Shown: in pieces, positions 13,291-25,195 of the stretch
How positions within the stretch are numbered: the first letter of the stretch is position 1
Layout: the number at the start of each line of letters is the position of its first letter
Assembly (NCBI GenBank): GCA_018398805.1
Contig: JAGFBZ010002150.1
Coordinates: 1-64,000 of the forward strand
Direction of reading: 5' to 3'
Length of the DNA: 64,000 bases
Source of the DNA: Hirundichthys speculiger
Lineage: Eukaryota > Chordata > Actinopteri > Beloniformes > Exocoetidae
The notes under the pieces: generated by a model
Database searches by the model: none
Seen by the model: the letters and a program-made list of their open reading frames with translations, nothing else
Told to the model about the DNA's origin: nothing
Program-made: the position numbers and the translations under genes

Positions 13291-13575
13291 CTGCAAACCT
13301 GCCAAAGTCAATGTTTAACCACCGAAACGTCACAATGTTTCAACAAAAACACGACATCCACTGAATAAAGGTGAGATTGATGGCAAAAGTCAGAATTTAA
13401 TGTCAGGAAGTCCTGATTGTGTCAGTAAAGGTGAGATGTGAGGATTCCTGGTTCCAGACAGAAAGTTTCAGTTATTAAATATTTACAATTTTTGGACTTG
13501 AAATTATATTTATTTTTATTTATATTAAGTGTTCACTTTAAAAAATCATTATTATTATTTATTGTAATTAAGACA
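13291..13575. other. Spacer, nothing recognised
   Basis: Unique AT-leaning sequence. A short AAAGGTGAGAT motif occurs twice (about 13367 and 13427). No gene. Confidence 0.5.
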
Positions 13576-14100
13576 ATCAGTACTGCATTATATTATATTA
13601 TATTATATTATATATATTATTATATTATATTATATTTATATTATTTATATTATATTATATTATATTATATTATATTATATTATTTATATTATATATATTA
13701 TATTATATTATATTAATTATATTATTTTGTATTTTTCTTTTTGTATGTTTTATATTCTTTTTTATATTTTTTATGTTGTATTATTTTTTATTTTGTATGT
13801 TCTGTTACTTTATATTTTTGTGTTTTTGTATTTTTTATATTATTATTTCATATTTTCTATGTTGTGTTATTTCTATATTTTTGTATTTTTTATATTTAAT
13901 TTTATATTTTCTATGTTGTGTTATTTTATATTTTTGTATTTTATTTATTATTTTTTTATTTTCAACGTTTTATTATTTTATATTTTCTATTTTGTGTTTT
14001 TATATTTTGTATTTTTATATCATTATTTCATATTTTCTATGTTGTGTTATTTTATATTTTTATATATTTTATATTATTATTTTATATTTTTCTATATTGC
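13576..14100. repeat. AT-rich simple repeat (TATTATAT, then degenerate TTTTATATTTT)
   Basis: 13584-13720 is nearly pure TATTA/TATAT repeat. 13720-14100 is a degenerate T-rich repeat with recurring TTCTATGTTGTGTTATTT blocks. Hydrophobic open frames here result from base composition. Confidence 0.9.
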
Positions 14101-14744
14101 GTTACGCTGTATTCCCTCCTCCTCTGCTCCAGACCACAGTCCCTGCTGGAGGGTTCCTCCAGGTGCCGTCTACCTGACGACCTGAGTTCCTCTGATTCTG
14201 CTTCCTGTTGTGCTATTGTATATTTTTGTATTTTTTATATTATTTTATATTATTTTTATATTATTATTTTATATTTTTTCTGTATGGGTTCATCCAGGTG
14301 CGTCTACCTGACGACCTGAGTTCCTCTGATTCTGCTGCCTGCTGTGTTGCACTTTCAGAGCGGATCATGTCAGAATGAATATGAGCGAAGCCACCGTCCC
14401 TCCTTCGTCTCTGCGTGAGACCAGCTGATTAGAAGATCCGTCCCACTAATATGTGGACCTGACAGAAGCTTCTGGATCCAGGTGGGTGTCTTTGAAGTAA
14501 AATGAGGAAGCCTCAGAGTGTCCGAGTCAATTATCCTCCTGCTGGTGTGAAGCAGCTCTATTACTGATGCACAGATGTCATTAGCATCCAGAGGCTGGAT
14601 CCTCCTCAGATCCTCCACCAGAGCTCCGCTCACAAAGAAGCAGGAGCTGGACACCCAGCGTCCACGAGAGATTACAGTTCTATTTCTGATGATGACGACA
14701 GTCAGGAGCTGCTTCACTGTGACTCCAGGTCACATCAGGACCAG
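14101..14744. other. Spacer with one duplicated segment
   Basis: A segment containing TACCTGACGACCTGAGTTCC occurs near 14171 and again near 14306, about 136 bp apart, separated by T-rich sequence. 14370-14740 is non-repetitive and moderately GC-rich. I see no protein signature in it, but it could be a conserved non-coding element. Confidence 0.5.
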
Positions 14745-17700
14745 CTGTCCTCTGTGTCCTCTTCTGTCCTCCAGCTCTCCTCTGTGTCCTCTTCTGTCCT
14801 CCAGCTCTCCTCTGTGTCCTCCAGCTCTCCTCTGTGTCCTCTTCTGTCCTCCAGCTCTCCTCTGTGTCCTCTTCTGTCCTCCAGCTCTCCTCTGTGTCCT
14901 CTTCTGTCCTCCAGCTCCCCTCTGTGTCCTCTTCTGTCCCCCAGCTCTCCTCTGTGTCCTCCAGCTCTCCTCTGTGTCCTTCAGCTCTCCTCTGTGTCCT
15001 CTTCTGTGCCTCCAGCTCTCCTCTGTGTCCTCTTCTGTCCTCCAGCTCTCCTCTGTGTCCTCTTCTGTGTCCTACAAATCTCCTCTGTGTCCTCTTCTGT
15101 GTCCTCCAGCTCTTCTCTGTGTCCTCTTCTGTCCTCCAGCTCTCCTCTGTGTCCTCTTCTGTCCTCCAGCTCTCCTCTGTGTCCTCTTCTGTCCTCCAGC
15201 TCTCCTCTGTGTCCTCCTTCTCCTCTGTGTCCTCCAGCTCTCCTCTGTGTCCTCTTCTGTGTCCTCCAGCTCTCCTCTGTGTCCTCTTCTGTGTCCTCCA
15301 GCTCTCCTCTGTGTCCTCTTCTCTGTCCTCCAGCTCTCCTCTGTGTCCTCTTCTGTCCTCCAGCTCTCCTCTGTGTCCTCTTCTCTGTCTGTGTCCTCCA
15401 GCTCTCCTCTGTGTCCTCTTCTGTGTCCTCCAGCTCTCCTCTGTGTCCTCTTCTGTGTCCTCCAGCTCTCCTCTGTGTCCTCTTCTGTCCTCCAGCTCTC
15501 CTCTGTGTCCTTCAGTTTCCTCTGTGTCCTCTGTCCTCGTCCTTCTCTCCTCTCCAGTCTCCTCTGTGTCCTCTTCTGTCCTCCAGCTCTCCTCTGTGTC
15601 CTCTTCTGTCCTCCAGCTCTCTCCCTCTTCTGTGTCCTCTTCCCTCCTCTGTGTCCTCTTCTGTCCTCCAGCTCTCCTCTGTGTCCTCTTCTGTCCTCCA
15701 GCTCTCCTCTGTGTCCTCTTCTGTGTCCTCCAGCTCTCCTCTGTGTCCTCTTCTGTCCTCCAGCTCTCCTCTGTCCTCTTCTGTGTCCTTCAGCTCTCTC
15801 TGTGTCCTCTTCTGTCCTCCAGCTCTCCTCTGTGTCCTCTTCTGTCCTCCAGCTCTCCTCTGTGTCCTCTTCTGTCCTCCAGCTCTCCTCTGTGTCCTCT
15901 TCTCTGTGTCCTCCAGCTCTCCTCTGTGTCCTCTTCTGTGTCCTCCAGCTCTCCTCTGTGTCCTCTTCTGTCCTCCAGCTCTCCTCTGTGTCCTCTCTCC
16001 CTGTCCTCCAGCTCTCCTCTGTGTCCTCTTCTGTCCTCCAGCTCTCCTCTGTGTCCTCTTCTGTCCTCCAGCTCTCTCTCTCCTCTGTCCTCTTCTGTGT
16101 CCTCTCTGTCCTCGCTCCTCCTCTCAGCTCCTCTGTGTCCTCTTCTGTCCTCCAGCTCTCCTCTGTCCTCTTCTGTGTCCTCCAGCTCTCCTCTGTGTCC
16201 TCTCTGTGTCCTTCCAGCTCTCCTCTGTGTCCTCTTCTGTCCTCCAGCTCTCCTCTGTGTCCTCTTCTGTGTCCTCCAGCTCTCCTCTGTGTCCTCTTCT
16301 GTCCTCCAGCTCTCCTCTGTGTCCTTCAGCTTTCCTCTGTGTCCTCTTCTGTGTCCTCCAGCTCTCTCTGTGTCCTCTTCTGTGTCCTCCAGCTCTCCTC
16401 TGTGTCCTCTTCTGTCCTCCAGCTCTCCTCTCTGTCCTCTTCTGTGTCCTCCAGCTCTCCTCTGTGTCCTCTTCTGTGTCCTCCAGCTCTCCTCTGTGTC
16501 CTCTTCTGTGTCCTCCAGCTCTCCTCTGTGTCCTCTTCTGTCCTCCAGCTCTCCTCTGTGTCCTCTTCTGTGTCCTCCAGCTCTCCTCTGTGTCCTCTTC
16601 TGTCCTCCAGCTCTCCTCTGTGTCCTCTTCTGTGTCCTCCAGCTCTCCTCTGTGTCCTCTTCTGTGTCCTCCAGTTCTCCTCTCTGTCCTCTTCTGTCCT
16701 CCAGCTCTCCTCTGTGTCCTCTTCTGTGTCCTCCAGCTCTCCTCTGTGTCCTCTTCTGTCCTCCAGCTCTCCTCTGTGTCCTCTTCTGTCCTCCAGCTCT
16801 CCTCTGTGTCCTCTTCTGTGTCCTCCAGCTCTCCTCTGTGTCCTCTTCTGTCCTCCAGCTCTCCTCTGCTGTGTGTCTCTTCTGTCCTCCAGCTCTCCTC
16901 TGTGTCCTCTTCTGTCCTCCAGCTCTCTGCTGTGTCCTCTTCTGTCCTCCAGCTCTCCTCTGTGTCCTCTTGTGTCCTCCAGCTCTCCTCTGTGTCCTCT
17001 TCTGTCCTCCAGCTCTCCTCTGTGTCCTCTTCTGTCCTCCATCCTCTGTGTCCTCTTCTGTCCTCCAGCTCTCCTCTGTGTCCTCTTCTGTGTCCTCCAG
17101 CTCTCCTCTGTGTCCTCTTCTGTGTCCTCCAGCTCTCCTCTGTGTCCTCTTCTGTGTCCTCCAGCTCTCCTCTGTGTCTCTGTCCTCCAGCTCTCCTCTC
17201 TGTGTGTCCTCCAGCTCTCCTCTGTGTCTGTCCTCCAGCTCCTCTGGTCTCTGTCTCCTCCGTCCTCTTCTGTCCTCCAGCTCTCCTCTGTGTCCTCTTC
17301 TGTGTCCTCCAGCTCTCCCTCTGTCTCCTCTTCTGTGCCTCTCTCTGTGTCCTCTTCAGCTCTCCCTCTGTGTCCTCTTCTGTCCTCCAGTGTCCTCTTC
17401 TGCTCTCCTCTCTCTCCTCTCCTCTGTGTCCTCTTCTCTCTGTGTCCTCTCTCTCTGTGTCCTCTTCTGTGTCCTCCAGCTCTCCTCTGTGTCCTCTTCT
17501 GTGTCCTTCCAGCTCTCCTCTGTGTCCTCTTCTCTGTGTCCTCCAGCTCTCTCTCTGTGTCCTCTTCTGTCCTCCAGCTCTCCTCTGTCCTCTTCTGTCC
17601 TCCAGCTCTCTCTGTCCTCCTGTCCTCTTCCTGTCCTCCTCCAGCTCTCCTCTGTGTCCTCTTCTGTCCTCCAGCTCTCCTCTGTGTCCTCTTCTGTGTC

Positions 17701-18965
17701 CTCCAGCTCTCCTCTGTGTCCTCCAGCTTCTGTGTCCTCCTGTGTAGCTCTCTCTGTGTCCTCTTCTGTGTCCTCCAGTCTCCTCTGTGTCCTCTTTCTG
17801 TGTCCTCCAGCTCTCCTCTGTGTCCTCTTCTGTCCTCCAGCCTCGTTCTGTGTCCTCTTCTGTCCCTCCAGCTCTCCTCTGTGTCCTCTTCTGTGTCCTC
17901 CATCTGTCCTCCAGCTCTTCTCTGTGTCCTCTTCTGTGTCCTCCAGCTCTTCTCTGTGTCCTCCAGCTCTTGTGTCCTCCAGCTCTCCTCTGTGTCCTCT
18001 TCTGTGTCCTCCAGCTCTTCTCTGTGTCCTCTTCTGTGTCCTCCAGCTCTTCTCTGTGTCCTCTTCTGTGTCCTTCAGCTCTCCTCTGTGTCCTCTTCTG
18101 TCCTCCAGCTCTCCTCTGTGTCCTCTTCTGTCCTCCAGCTCTCCTGTGTCCTCTGTGTCCTCTTCCTCCTCTTCGTCCTCCAGCTCTCCTCTGTGTCCTC
18201 TTCTGTCCTCCAGCTCTCCTCTGTGTCCTCTTCCGTATCCTCCAGCTCTCCTCTGTCCTCCTCTCCTCGTGTCCTCTTCAGCTCTCCTCTGTGTCCTCTT
18301 CTTCTGTCCTCCACTCCTCTGTGTCCTTTCTTCAGCTCTCCTCTGTCTCTCTCTTGTACCTTTCTGTCCTCCACTCTCTGTGTCCAGCTCTTCTGTGTCC
18401 TCTTCGCTCTCTCCTGTGTCCTCTTCTGTGTCCTCCTGTCTCCAGCTCTCCTCTGTGTCCTCTTCTGTGTCCTCCAGCTCTCTCTCTGTGTCCTCTTCTG
18501 TGTCCTCCAGCTCTCCTCTGTGTCCTCTTCTGTGTCCTCCAGCTCTTCTCTGTGTCCTCTTCTCTGTGTCCTCAGCTCTCTCTGTGTCCTCTCTGTCCTC
18601 CTCTCCTCTGTTCTCTGTGTCTCTTTTCCCCTCCAGCTCTCCTCTGTGTCCTCTCTCTCCACTCTCCTCTTGTCCTCCTGTCCTCCAGCTCTCTCTGTGT
18701 CCTCCATCTCATCCATCCCTCTGTCCTCTCTCTTTCCGCCAGCTCTCCTCTGTGTCCTCTCATGTCCTCAGCTGTCCTCTGTGTCCTCCAGCTCTCTTCT
18801 GGGTCCTGTGTCTATCTCGTTCCATCCATCCAGTTCTGTGTTCTCCTCGTGTCTCCAGCTCTCTCGGTGTCCTCATCCGACCCTGGTCCTCTTCTGGTCC
18901 TCCAGTCTTCTCTGTGTCATCAGCTCCTGTGTCCTCTTCTGTCCTCCAAGCTCTCCTCTGTGTCT
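14745..18965 (+). repeat. 4.2-kb pyrimidine-rich minisatellite, ~30-bp unit
   Basis: The unit is built from CTCTTCTGTCCTCCAG plus CTCTCCTCTGTGTC, with insertions such as an extra GTGTC. There are roughly 140 units. The + strand is almost entirely pyrimidine apart from G in GTGT and the CAG. Each unit carries a pyrimidine tract ending in CAG, which resembles a 3' splice site. All three + frames stay open for long stretches only because the unit lacks stops. The right third (17200-18965) is more irregular. Confidence 0.97.
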
Positions 18966-19992
18966 CCCCCATCCATCCATTATCCACATCCATCCATCAT
19001 TCCATCCATCCATTCATCCATCAGCCATCAGCCCAGCCAGCCAGCCAGCCATCCATCCAGCCATCCATCCATCCATCCCCATCCAGCCATCAAGCCAGCC
19101 AGCCAGGCCATCCAGAATCCAGCCATCCATCCATCCAGCACATCCATCCATCCATCCATCCCATCAGCCATCAAGCCAGCCAGCGCATCCAACAGCCAGC
19201 CATCCAGCCAGCAGCCATCATCCATCCAGCCATCCAGCCACCCAGCCAGCCAGCAGCCAGCAGCCATCCAGCCCAGCCATCCAGCCACACAGCCAGCCAT
19301 CAGCATCCAGCAGCCAGGCCAGCCATCAGCCAGCCAGCCATCCATCCAGCAGCCAGCCATCATCCAGCACCATCCAGCCATCATCCATCCATCCATCCAT
19401 CCATCACCATCCAGCCGCCAGCGCATACCCATACCAATCCATCCATCCCTATCCCAGCCGCATCACCAAAATCCACACATCCCTCCCACATCCACATCCA
19501 TCATCCATCCATCAACATCACCATCACCCATCCATTCCATCCATCCATCCATCCATCCATCCATCCATCCATCCATCCATCCATCCATCCATCCATCCAG
19601 CCATCCATCCATCCATCATCATCCATCCATCCATCCATCCCATCACATCCACCATCCCATCATCCATCCATCCATCATCCATCCAGAATCCAGCCCCACC
19701 AGCCACCAACCACATCCATCCATCACCATCAATCATCCATCCATCCATCCATCCATCCATCCATCCATCATCCATCCATCCCATCCATCCAATCCATCCC
19801 ATCCATCCACATCCATCATCATCCATCCATCCATCCATTCCATCCACCATCATCATCCATCAATCCATCCCATCCATCCATCCATCCATCCATCATCCAT
19901 CCATCCATCACCCATCACATCATCCATCCATCCATCCATCCATCCATCCATCCATCCATCCATCCATCCATCCATCCATCCATCCATCTATC
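18966..19992 (+). repeat. ATCC/CCAT microsatellite with CAGC-variant blocks
   Basis: About 1 kb of CATC tetranucleotide repeat. 19020-19400 is rich in CAGC variants, whereas 19520-19990 is nearly pure. It follows directly on the preceding minisatellite, whose end already contains scattered CATCCATC. Confidence 0.97.
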
Positions 19993-21059
19993 ATGAAAAC
20001 AGTAAAGGACTCTGCTGTATTTGGGTCTGAACCTCACCAGTATCACACCGACCCATAACTGGTCCAGCCTGTAAGGGGAGGTGGACCTGAATCAGATGTG
20101 TAGCTCCAGGACGACATCCGTGTCAGTAATGAGGTTTCACAGCCGTGTTGAGCCGGTCTGGACCCTCTATGGCAGAGGGGGTCCAGCCAGGACTGGAACC
20201 AGCAGACAATCCCCCACGGGTCTCCATGGGGGCAACTATAAACGATGTCCCTGTCCCTGTCCCAGCCTGTCCAGATGTTCATGGAGATGACTGGTTCTGG
20301 TTGGTTTGGCTGGAAGGTTTCTGGTTTTAACCCCAGCAGGGGTCTCTGTGTGGAGTCTGGTCTCCAGGAAGTCCAGCTTCCTCCCACAGTCCCACAGTGT
20401 GGTTGTTTGTCTACATGTGAAGTCAGCTGTGTAATTTCAGAGCAGAAGACCCTAAAACAAGAAAATCAGTCTGCACACTAGAGGAAAAAACAACACCGGG
20501 TCTCTGGCAGAACCAGAGCTCCAAAGAGCTCCATCACACCCATGAAGCTGTGAACGTCACATTCAAACACCTGGTTTCTATCATAAAGCCAAACCTTGTT
20601 TGAGGCCATTGATCCAGAGATCATTGATCCAGAGATCATTGATCCAGAGGTCAATGAGGCTGTAGATCCATGGATGACTGTCAGTCTAACTCAATTCAGA
20701 CCTTCAGACGTCCACGTGGACGGCAGTGAGTCCAGACTGACACAGACCAGAACAGGAAGTTAGCCTCTTCGACCAGTCGCATCGACTTTCTGAGGAAGAG
20801 ACTTCCAGCCTCATCTCCATCAGCTTCCACTAACGGACCCTGAAAGAGGTCTGAGGGCCAGACTAGGTTTATCCCTGGAGCTGCTCTCCTTTTCAACATT
20901 AACAACTAAAATCACTACTTTTTTCTTCAAATTAAAAGTTTGAAAATATCACAACACTGTCCTAAAAAGCTAGTTTTTGTCAGAAAATCTCTATTTTCAC
21001 ACAATCACAACTTTGTGTCGTAAAATTGAGACTAACAGGATCAATTCCAGGCTGTGACT
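19993..21059. other. Non-repetitive spacer
   Basis: Unique sequence without recognisable exons. A 17-bp motif, TTGATCCAGAGATCA, is repeated three times at 20608-20655. Open frames on both strands are short and unlike known proteins. Confidence 0.5.
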
Positions 21060-22215
21060 CAGTGGCGAATGTGGTTACGGTTGTTTTACATGGTTCCATG
21101 TTCGTTAGACGAGTCTCGACTCGGCGAGAGCGTCAGTCACCGTTGTCGACAGTGAGTCTGTGGTTCGTTAGACGAGTCTCGACTCGGCGAGAGCGTCAGT
21201 CGCCGTCGCCGTCGTTGTCGGTGGGTCTGTGGTTCGTTAGACGAGTCTCGACTCTAGAAGAGTCTTGACTCGGCGAGAGCGTCAGTCTCTGTCGATCATC
21301 GGTGAGTCTGTGGTTCGTTAGACGAGTCTCGACTCAGCGAGAGCGTCAGTCGCCGTCGTCGTCGGTGAGTCTGTGGTTCGTTAGACGAGTCTCGACTCGG
21401 CGAGAGTGTCAGTCGCCATCGTCATCATTGAGACTGTGGTTCGTTAGACGAGTCTCGACTCAGCGAGAGCGTCAGTCGCCGTCGTCGTCGGTGAGTCTGT
21501 GGTTCGTTAGACGAGTCTCGACTCGGCGAGAGCGTCAGTCGCCGTTCGCCGTGGTTGTCGACAGTGAGTCTGTGGTTCGTTAGACGAGTCTCGACTCTAG
21601 AAGAGTCTTGACTCGGCGAGAGCGTCAGTCGCTGTCAATCATCGGTGAGTCTGTGGTTCGTTAGACGAGTCTCGTCTCGGCGAGAATGTCAGTCGCCGTC
21701 GTCTTCTGTGAGTCTGTGGTTCATTAGACGAGTTTCGTCTCGGCGAGAGCGTCAGTCGCTGTTGTCGACGGTGAGTCTGTGGTTCGTTATACGAGTCTCA
21801 ACTCGGTGAAAACATCAGTCGCCGTCGTCGTCGGTGAGTCTGTGGTTCGTTAGACGAGTCTCAACTCGGTGAGAGCGTCAGTCGATGTCATCGACAGTGA
21901 GTCTGTGGTTCGTTAGTCGAGTCTCGGCTCGGCGAGAGCGTCAGTCGCTGTTGTCGACAGTGAGTCTGTGGTTTGTTAGACGAGTCTCAACTCGGCGAGA
22001 GCGTCAGTCGCTGTTGTCGACAGTGAGTCTGTGGTTTGTTAGACGAGTCTCAACTCGGCGAGAGCGTCAGTCGCTGTTGTCGACGGTGAGTCTGTGGTTC
22101 GTTATACGAGTCTCGACTCGGCGAGAGCGTCAGTCGCTGTCGTTCATCTGTGAGTCTGTGGTTCGTTAGACGAGTCTCGGCTCGTTGAGAGAGCGTCAGT
22201 CTCTGTCATCATCGG
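21060..22215 (+). repeat. CpG-rich 63-bp minisatellite, ~18 copies
   Basis: The core is GTTAGACGAGTCTCGACTCG followed by GCGAGAGCGTCAGTCGC, a GTC-rich run and GTGAGTCTGTGG. Spacing of the core is mostly 63 bp, with 69- and 81-bp variants (for example at 21233-21314, which carries an extra ACTCTAGAAGAGTC). Each full unit contains the imperfect palindrome CGAGTC-TC-GACTCG and a donor-like GTGAGT. The high CpG content stands out from the surroundings. Confidence 0.95.
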
Positions 22216-23111
22216 GTGAGTCGTTGGAAGGCGACAGGAAAGCGTGCAGCGGTGCTTCGTGCCTCGTTAGCGGTGTTTCCTGTCTCGTCAGGTGCGTTAG
22301 CGTTGCTGAACGAGTCTTGAGGGTCGTTATCGTAGTAGAACAGGGACCCATGATGAGGCCTCATCAGGTTTTCTTCTGGACACATAAAAACATCCATGTT
22401 ATTTTTGCTCATTGATCATTCATCTCTTTGTATGTTTGATCACGCAGCTAATCGACCGTCCACCACACCAGCCCCCCCCCCCCCCGCCCCCCTGCTGTTA
22501 ATAATGTGTAAATTACCTTTAATGAGCGTCCATTGAGGCCGTCTTCAGATGGAGCGTCTCCGTCCAAACATGTGAACAGCCATTAAGTGTTATTTGTGGG
22601 GTGTAATGGGCAGCTCTTTGATTCTGGTCATCTCTGCTCGTCTCCTTCATTCAGACCCCGACAGGTGACGTGGAGGAAACGCGGGACAGATGTGGAGAGG
22701 ACGTCTGCTGAACATGAGACGCCTGCGTCCCTCCTTTATCTCCGTCTCTAACGACCCTGTAGCTCTTTTATCTCGTCTCTTTTCAGCTCATTGTTGGTCA
22801 TATTTTCGTCCAGCAGTCGTCATCATCAGTAATTTAGCCTGATGTAACAACATTCATCATCTGGCCAACGTGAGGCGGCTTCGTCTCACCTCGGGACACG
22901 TTGCTCATCGTTTGTCTCGGCCTGCCGTCCCTCTTCTGGTCTCACATGTCCACATCAGCGTCTTATTCACCAGCCTAGTGTCTCCCTGAATATACAGTCA
23001 CATAAAAGTGTTAGCGCCTCTATTTTATCTGCATGTTGCTTTTTAGTCTAAAAACTGTCAACCACGTGTCAGACTTCAGGTCTGCAGCCTGAACTTCATC
23101 TGATCTGCCGT
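22216..23111. other. Non-repetitive spacer; possible conserved non-coding element
   Basis: After a C-run at about 22471-22490 the sequence at 22495-22640 is unique, with TAAT-type motifs and little repeat character, as in many conserved non-coding elements. No coding signature. Confidence 0.4.
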
Positions 23112-23835
23112 GAGAGCACGTAAAGACGGCGTAAAGACGGCGTAAAGATGGCGTAAAGACGGCGTAAAGACGGCGTAAAGACATTGTAAAGACGGCGTAA
23201 AGACGGCGTAAAGACATTGTAAAGACGGCGTAAAGTCGGCATAAAGATGGTGTAAAGACGGCGTAAAGACGGCGTAAAGACAGCGTAAAGACAGCGTAAA
23301 GACAGCATAAAGACAGCGTAAAGACATTGTAAAGACGGCGTAAAGACGGCGTAAAGACATTGTAAAGACGGCGTAAAGACATTGTAAAGACGTAAAGACG
23401 GCGTAAAGACATTGTAAAGACGGCGTAAAGTCGGCATAAAGATGGTGTAAAGACAGCGTAAAGACAGCATAAAGACAGCATAAAGACGGCGTAAAGACGG
23501 TGTAACGATGGCGTAAAAACGGCATAAAGACGGCGTAAAGACAGCGTAAAGACGGTGTAACGATGGCGTAAAAACGGCATAAAGACAGCGTAAAGACGGT
23601 GTAACGATGGCATAAAAACGGCATAAAGACGGCGTAAAGACATTGTAAAGACGGCGTAAAGATGGTGTAAAAATGGCATAAAGACGGTGTAAAGACGGCG
23701 TAAAGACATTGTAAAGACGGCGTAAAGATGGTGTAAAAATGGCATAAAGACGGTGTAAAGACGGCGTAAAGACATTGTAAAGACGGCGTAAAGATGGTGT
23801 AAAAATGGCGTAAAGACGGTGTAAAGACGGTCTGA
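23112..23835 (+). repeat. 11-bp minisatellite GTAAAGACGGC
   Basis: About 65 copies of an 11-bp unit with variants GTAAAGACATT, GTAAAGATGGT and ATAAAGACGGC. Longer blocks of about 80 bp recur near the right end (23640-23820). Since 33 bp is 11 codons, long stop-free frames appear on the - strand. They are not genes. Confidence 0.95.
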
Positions 23836-23909
23836 CACGTTAACGCTGCAACCAGAACGTTTCTGAAGAGACCTTGAAGGTTTGATTGATGTATGTGGAG
23901 ACGAGAGGA

Positions 23910-24309
23910 GGGTTAGGGTTAGGGGTTAGGGTTAGGGTTAGGGGTTAGGGGTTAGGGTTAGGGGTTAGGGTTAGGGTTAGTTAGGGTTAGGGGTTAGGGG
24001 TTAGGGTTAGGGGTTAGGGGTTAGGGGGTTAGGGGTTAGGGGTTAGGGGTTAGGGGTTAGGGGTTAGGGGTTAGGGTTAGGTTAGGGGTTAGGTTAGGGG
24101 TTAGGGGTTAGGGGTTAGGGGTTAGGGGTTAGGGGTTAGGGGTTAGGGGTTAGGGTTAGGGGTTAGGGGGTTAGGGTTAGGGTTAGGGTTAGGGGTTAGA
24201 GGTTAGAGGTTAGAGGTTAGGGGTTAGGGTTAGGGTTAGGGGTTAGGGGTTAGGGTTAGGGGTTAGGGGTTAGGGGTTAGGGTTAGGGTTAGGGGTTAGG
24301 GGTTAGGGG
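23910..24309 (+). repeat. Interstitial telomere-like repeat block 1 (TTAGGG/TTAGGGG)
   Basis: About 400 bp of TTAGGG mixed with the 7-bp variant TTAGGGG, all in one orientation. Runs of four or more GGG blocks fit a G-quadruplex pattern. Confidence 0.95.
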
Positions 24310-25195
24310 AAGGAGACTGAACCCAACCTCCCCTCATGCGGGAGGAGGGACGTGCACGGTCCATCCCCCAGCGTCCCCCCCCCCCTCCTATATGGAAAAG
24401 CTTGTTGGGGTGGCGGTGGACCCTTAAAATAACGGGGTGCACGGGGACGCCCTCTGCGCCTCCTGCGTTGGACCACTGTCCACCCCCTGTCCTCCATGGA
24501 CATGTTTTATTCTTTATGTATTATTAAATTAAATTATTTTTATGATATATATAAAATAAATAAAATGAAATGAAAAAATTAAAAATGAATTTGTTTTTTA
24601 ATATGAAATCAAAAAATCAAAAGAAATGTCGCCACGGCAGCAACGTTTCGACCCCCTGTGGGTCTTCCTCAGGCTAAGGCACAAAAAAAAGTTTATCAGG
24701 CTTGAGATGCGATGTGTCTGCCTTCGCTGACCAGAACAGACTGAGAGTGGGAGGGGCTCTCCCTGTTAGACCCCTCCCCTTAGACTCACGTTGCTTTCAA
24801 ATGTTGAAATTATAATCGCCTTCTTCCATTTCACTAATTTCAACTCTGGTAGTCCAAGTCTTATGAAATGAATGTTCTTTTAACCCCTATTTAATCTTAT
24901 ATTATGGATTTTGTATTTTCGAATCAATTTTTATTCATAATTCATATTTTTAATTATTTTTATTTATAAATTTTTAAATCAATTTGTATATTGTGTTTTT
25001 TTTAATGACCATGAATTGAAGTTAGGTTTTATAAAATAATTGTTCTTTTAACCCCCTATTTCATGTTATATCATGAATATTATATTTTTAATCAAATTTG
25101 ATTATATAATTTAATATTTTTCTATTTTTCATTTTTATTTATTAATTTTTTTAAGCCATTTATATATATTGTATTTTTTAACTAACATGAATTGA
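24310..25195 (-). other. Segment between two telomere-like blocks; possible retroelement piece
   Basis: 24310-24520 is GC-rich and has a 66-residue - strand frame (24303-24503) starting MSMEDRGWTVVQRRRRRGRP, which vaguely recalls LINE ORF1 starts. Its stop codon falls inside the telomere-like repeat. 24620-24680 carries CAACGTTTCGACCCCCTGTG, a motif I recall from dispersed vertebrate repeats. 24780-25190 is AT-rich with a loosely repeated block (around 24870-24970 and 25040-25150). The class is uncertain. Confidence 0.35.

Noticed and set aside
12501..13364. Open frame of 287 codons, RDLQRPSET repeats
   Set aside because: Product of the 10-bp repeat; overlapping frames encode the same words.
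14575..20058. Open frame of 1827 codons
   Set aside because: It is made only of the 30-bp and ATCC repeats; other + frames are equally open; no domain and no start context.
21060..22215. CRISPR-like regular repeats
   Set aside because: The 63-bp units have no unique spacers, the sequence is clearly a vertebrate genome, and there are no cas genes.
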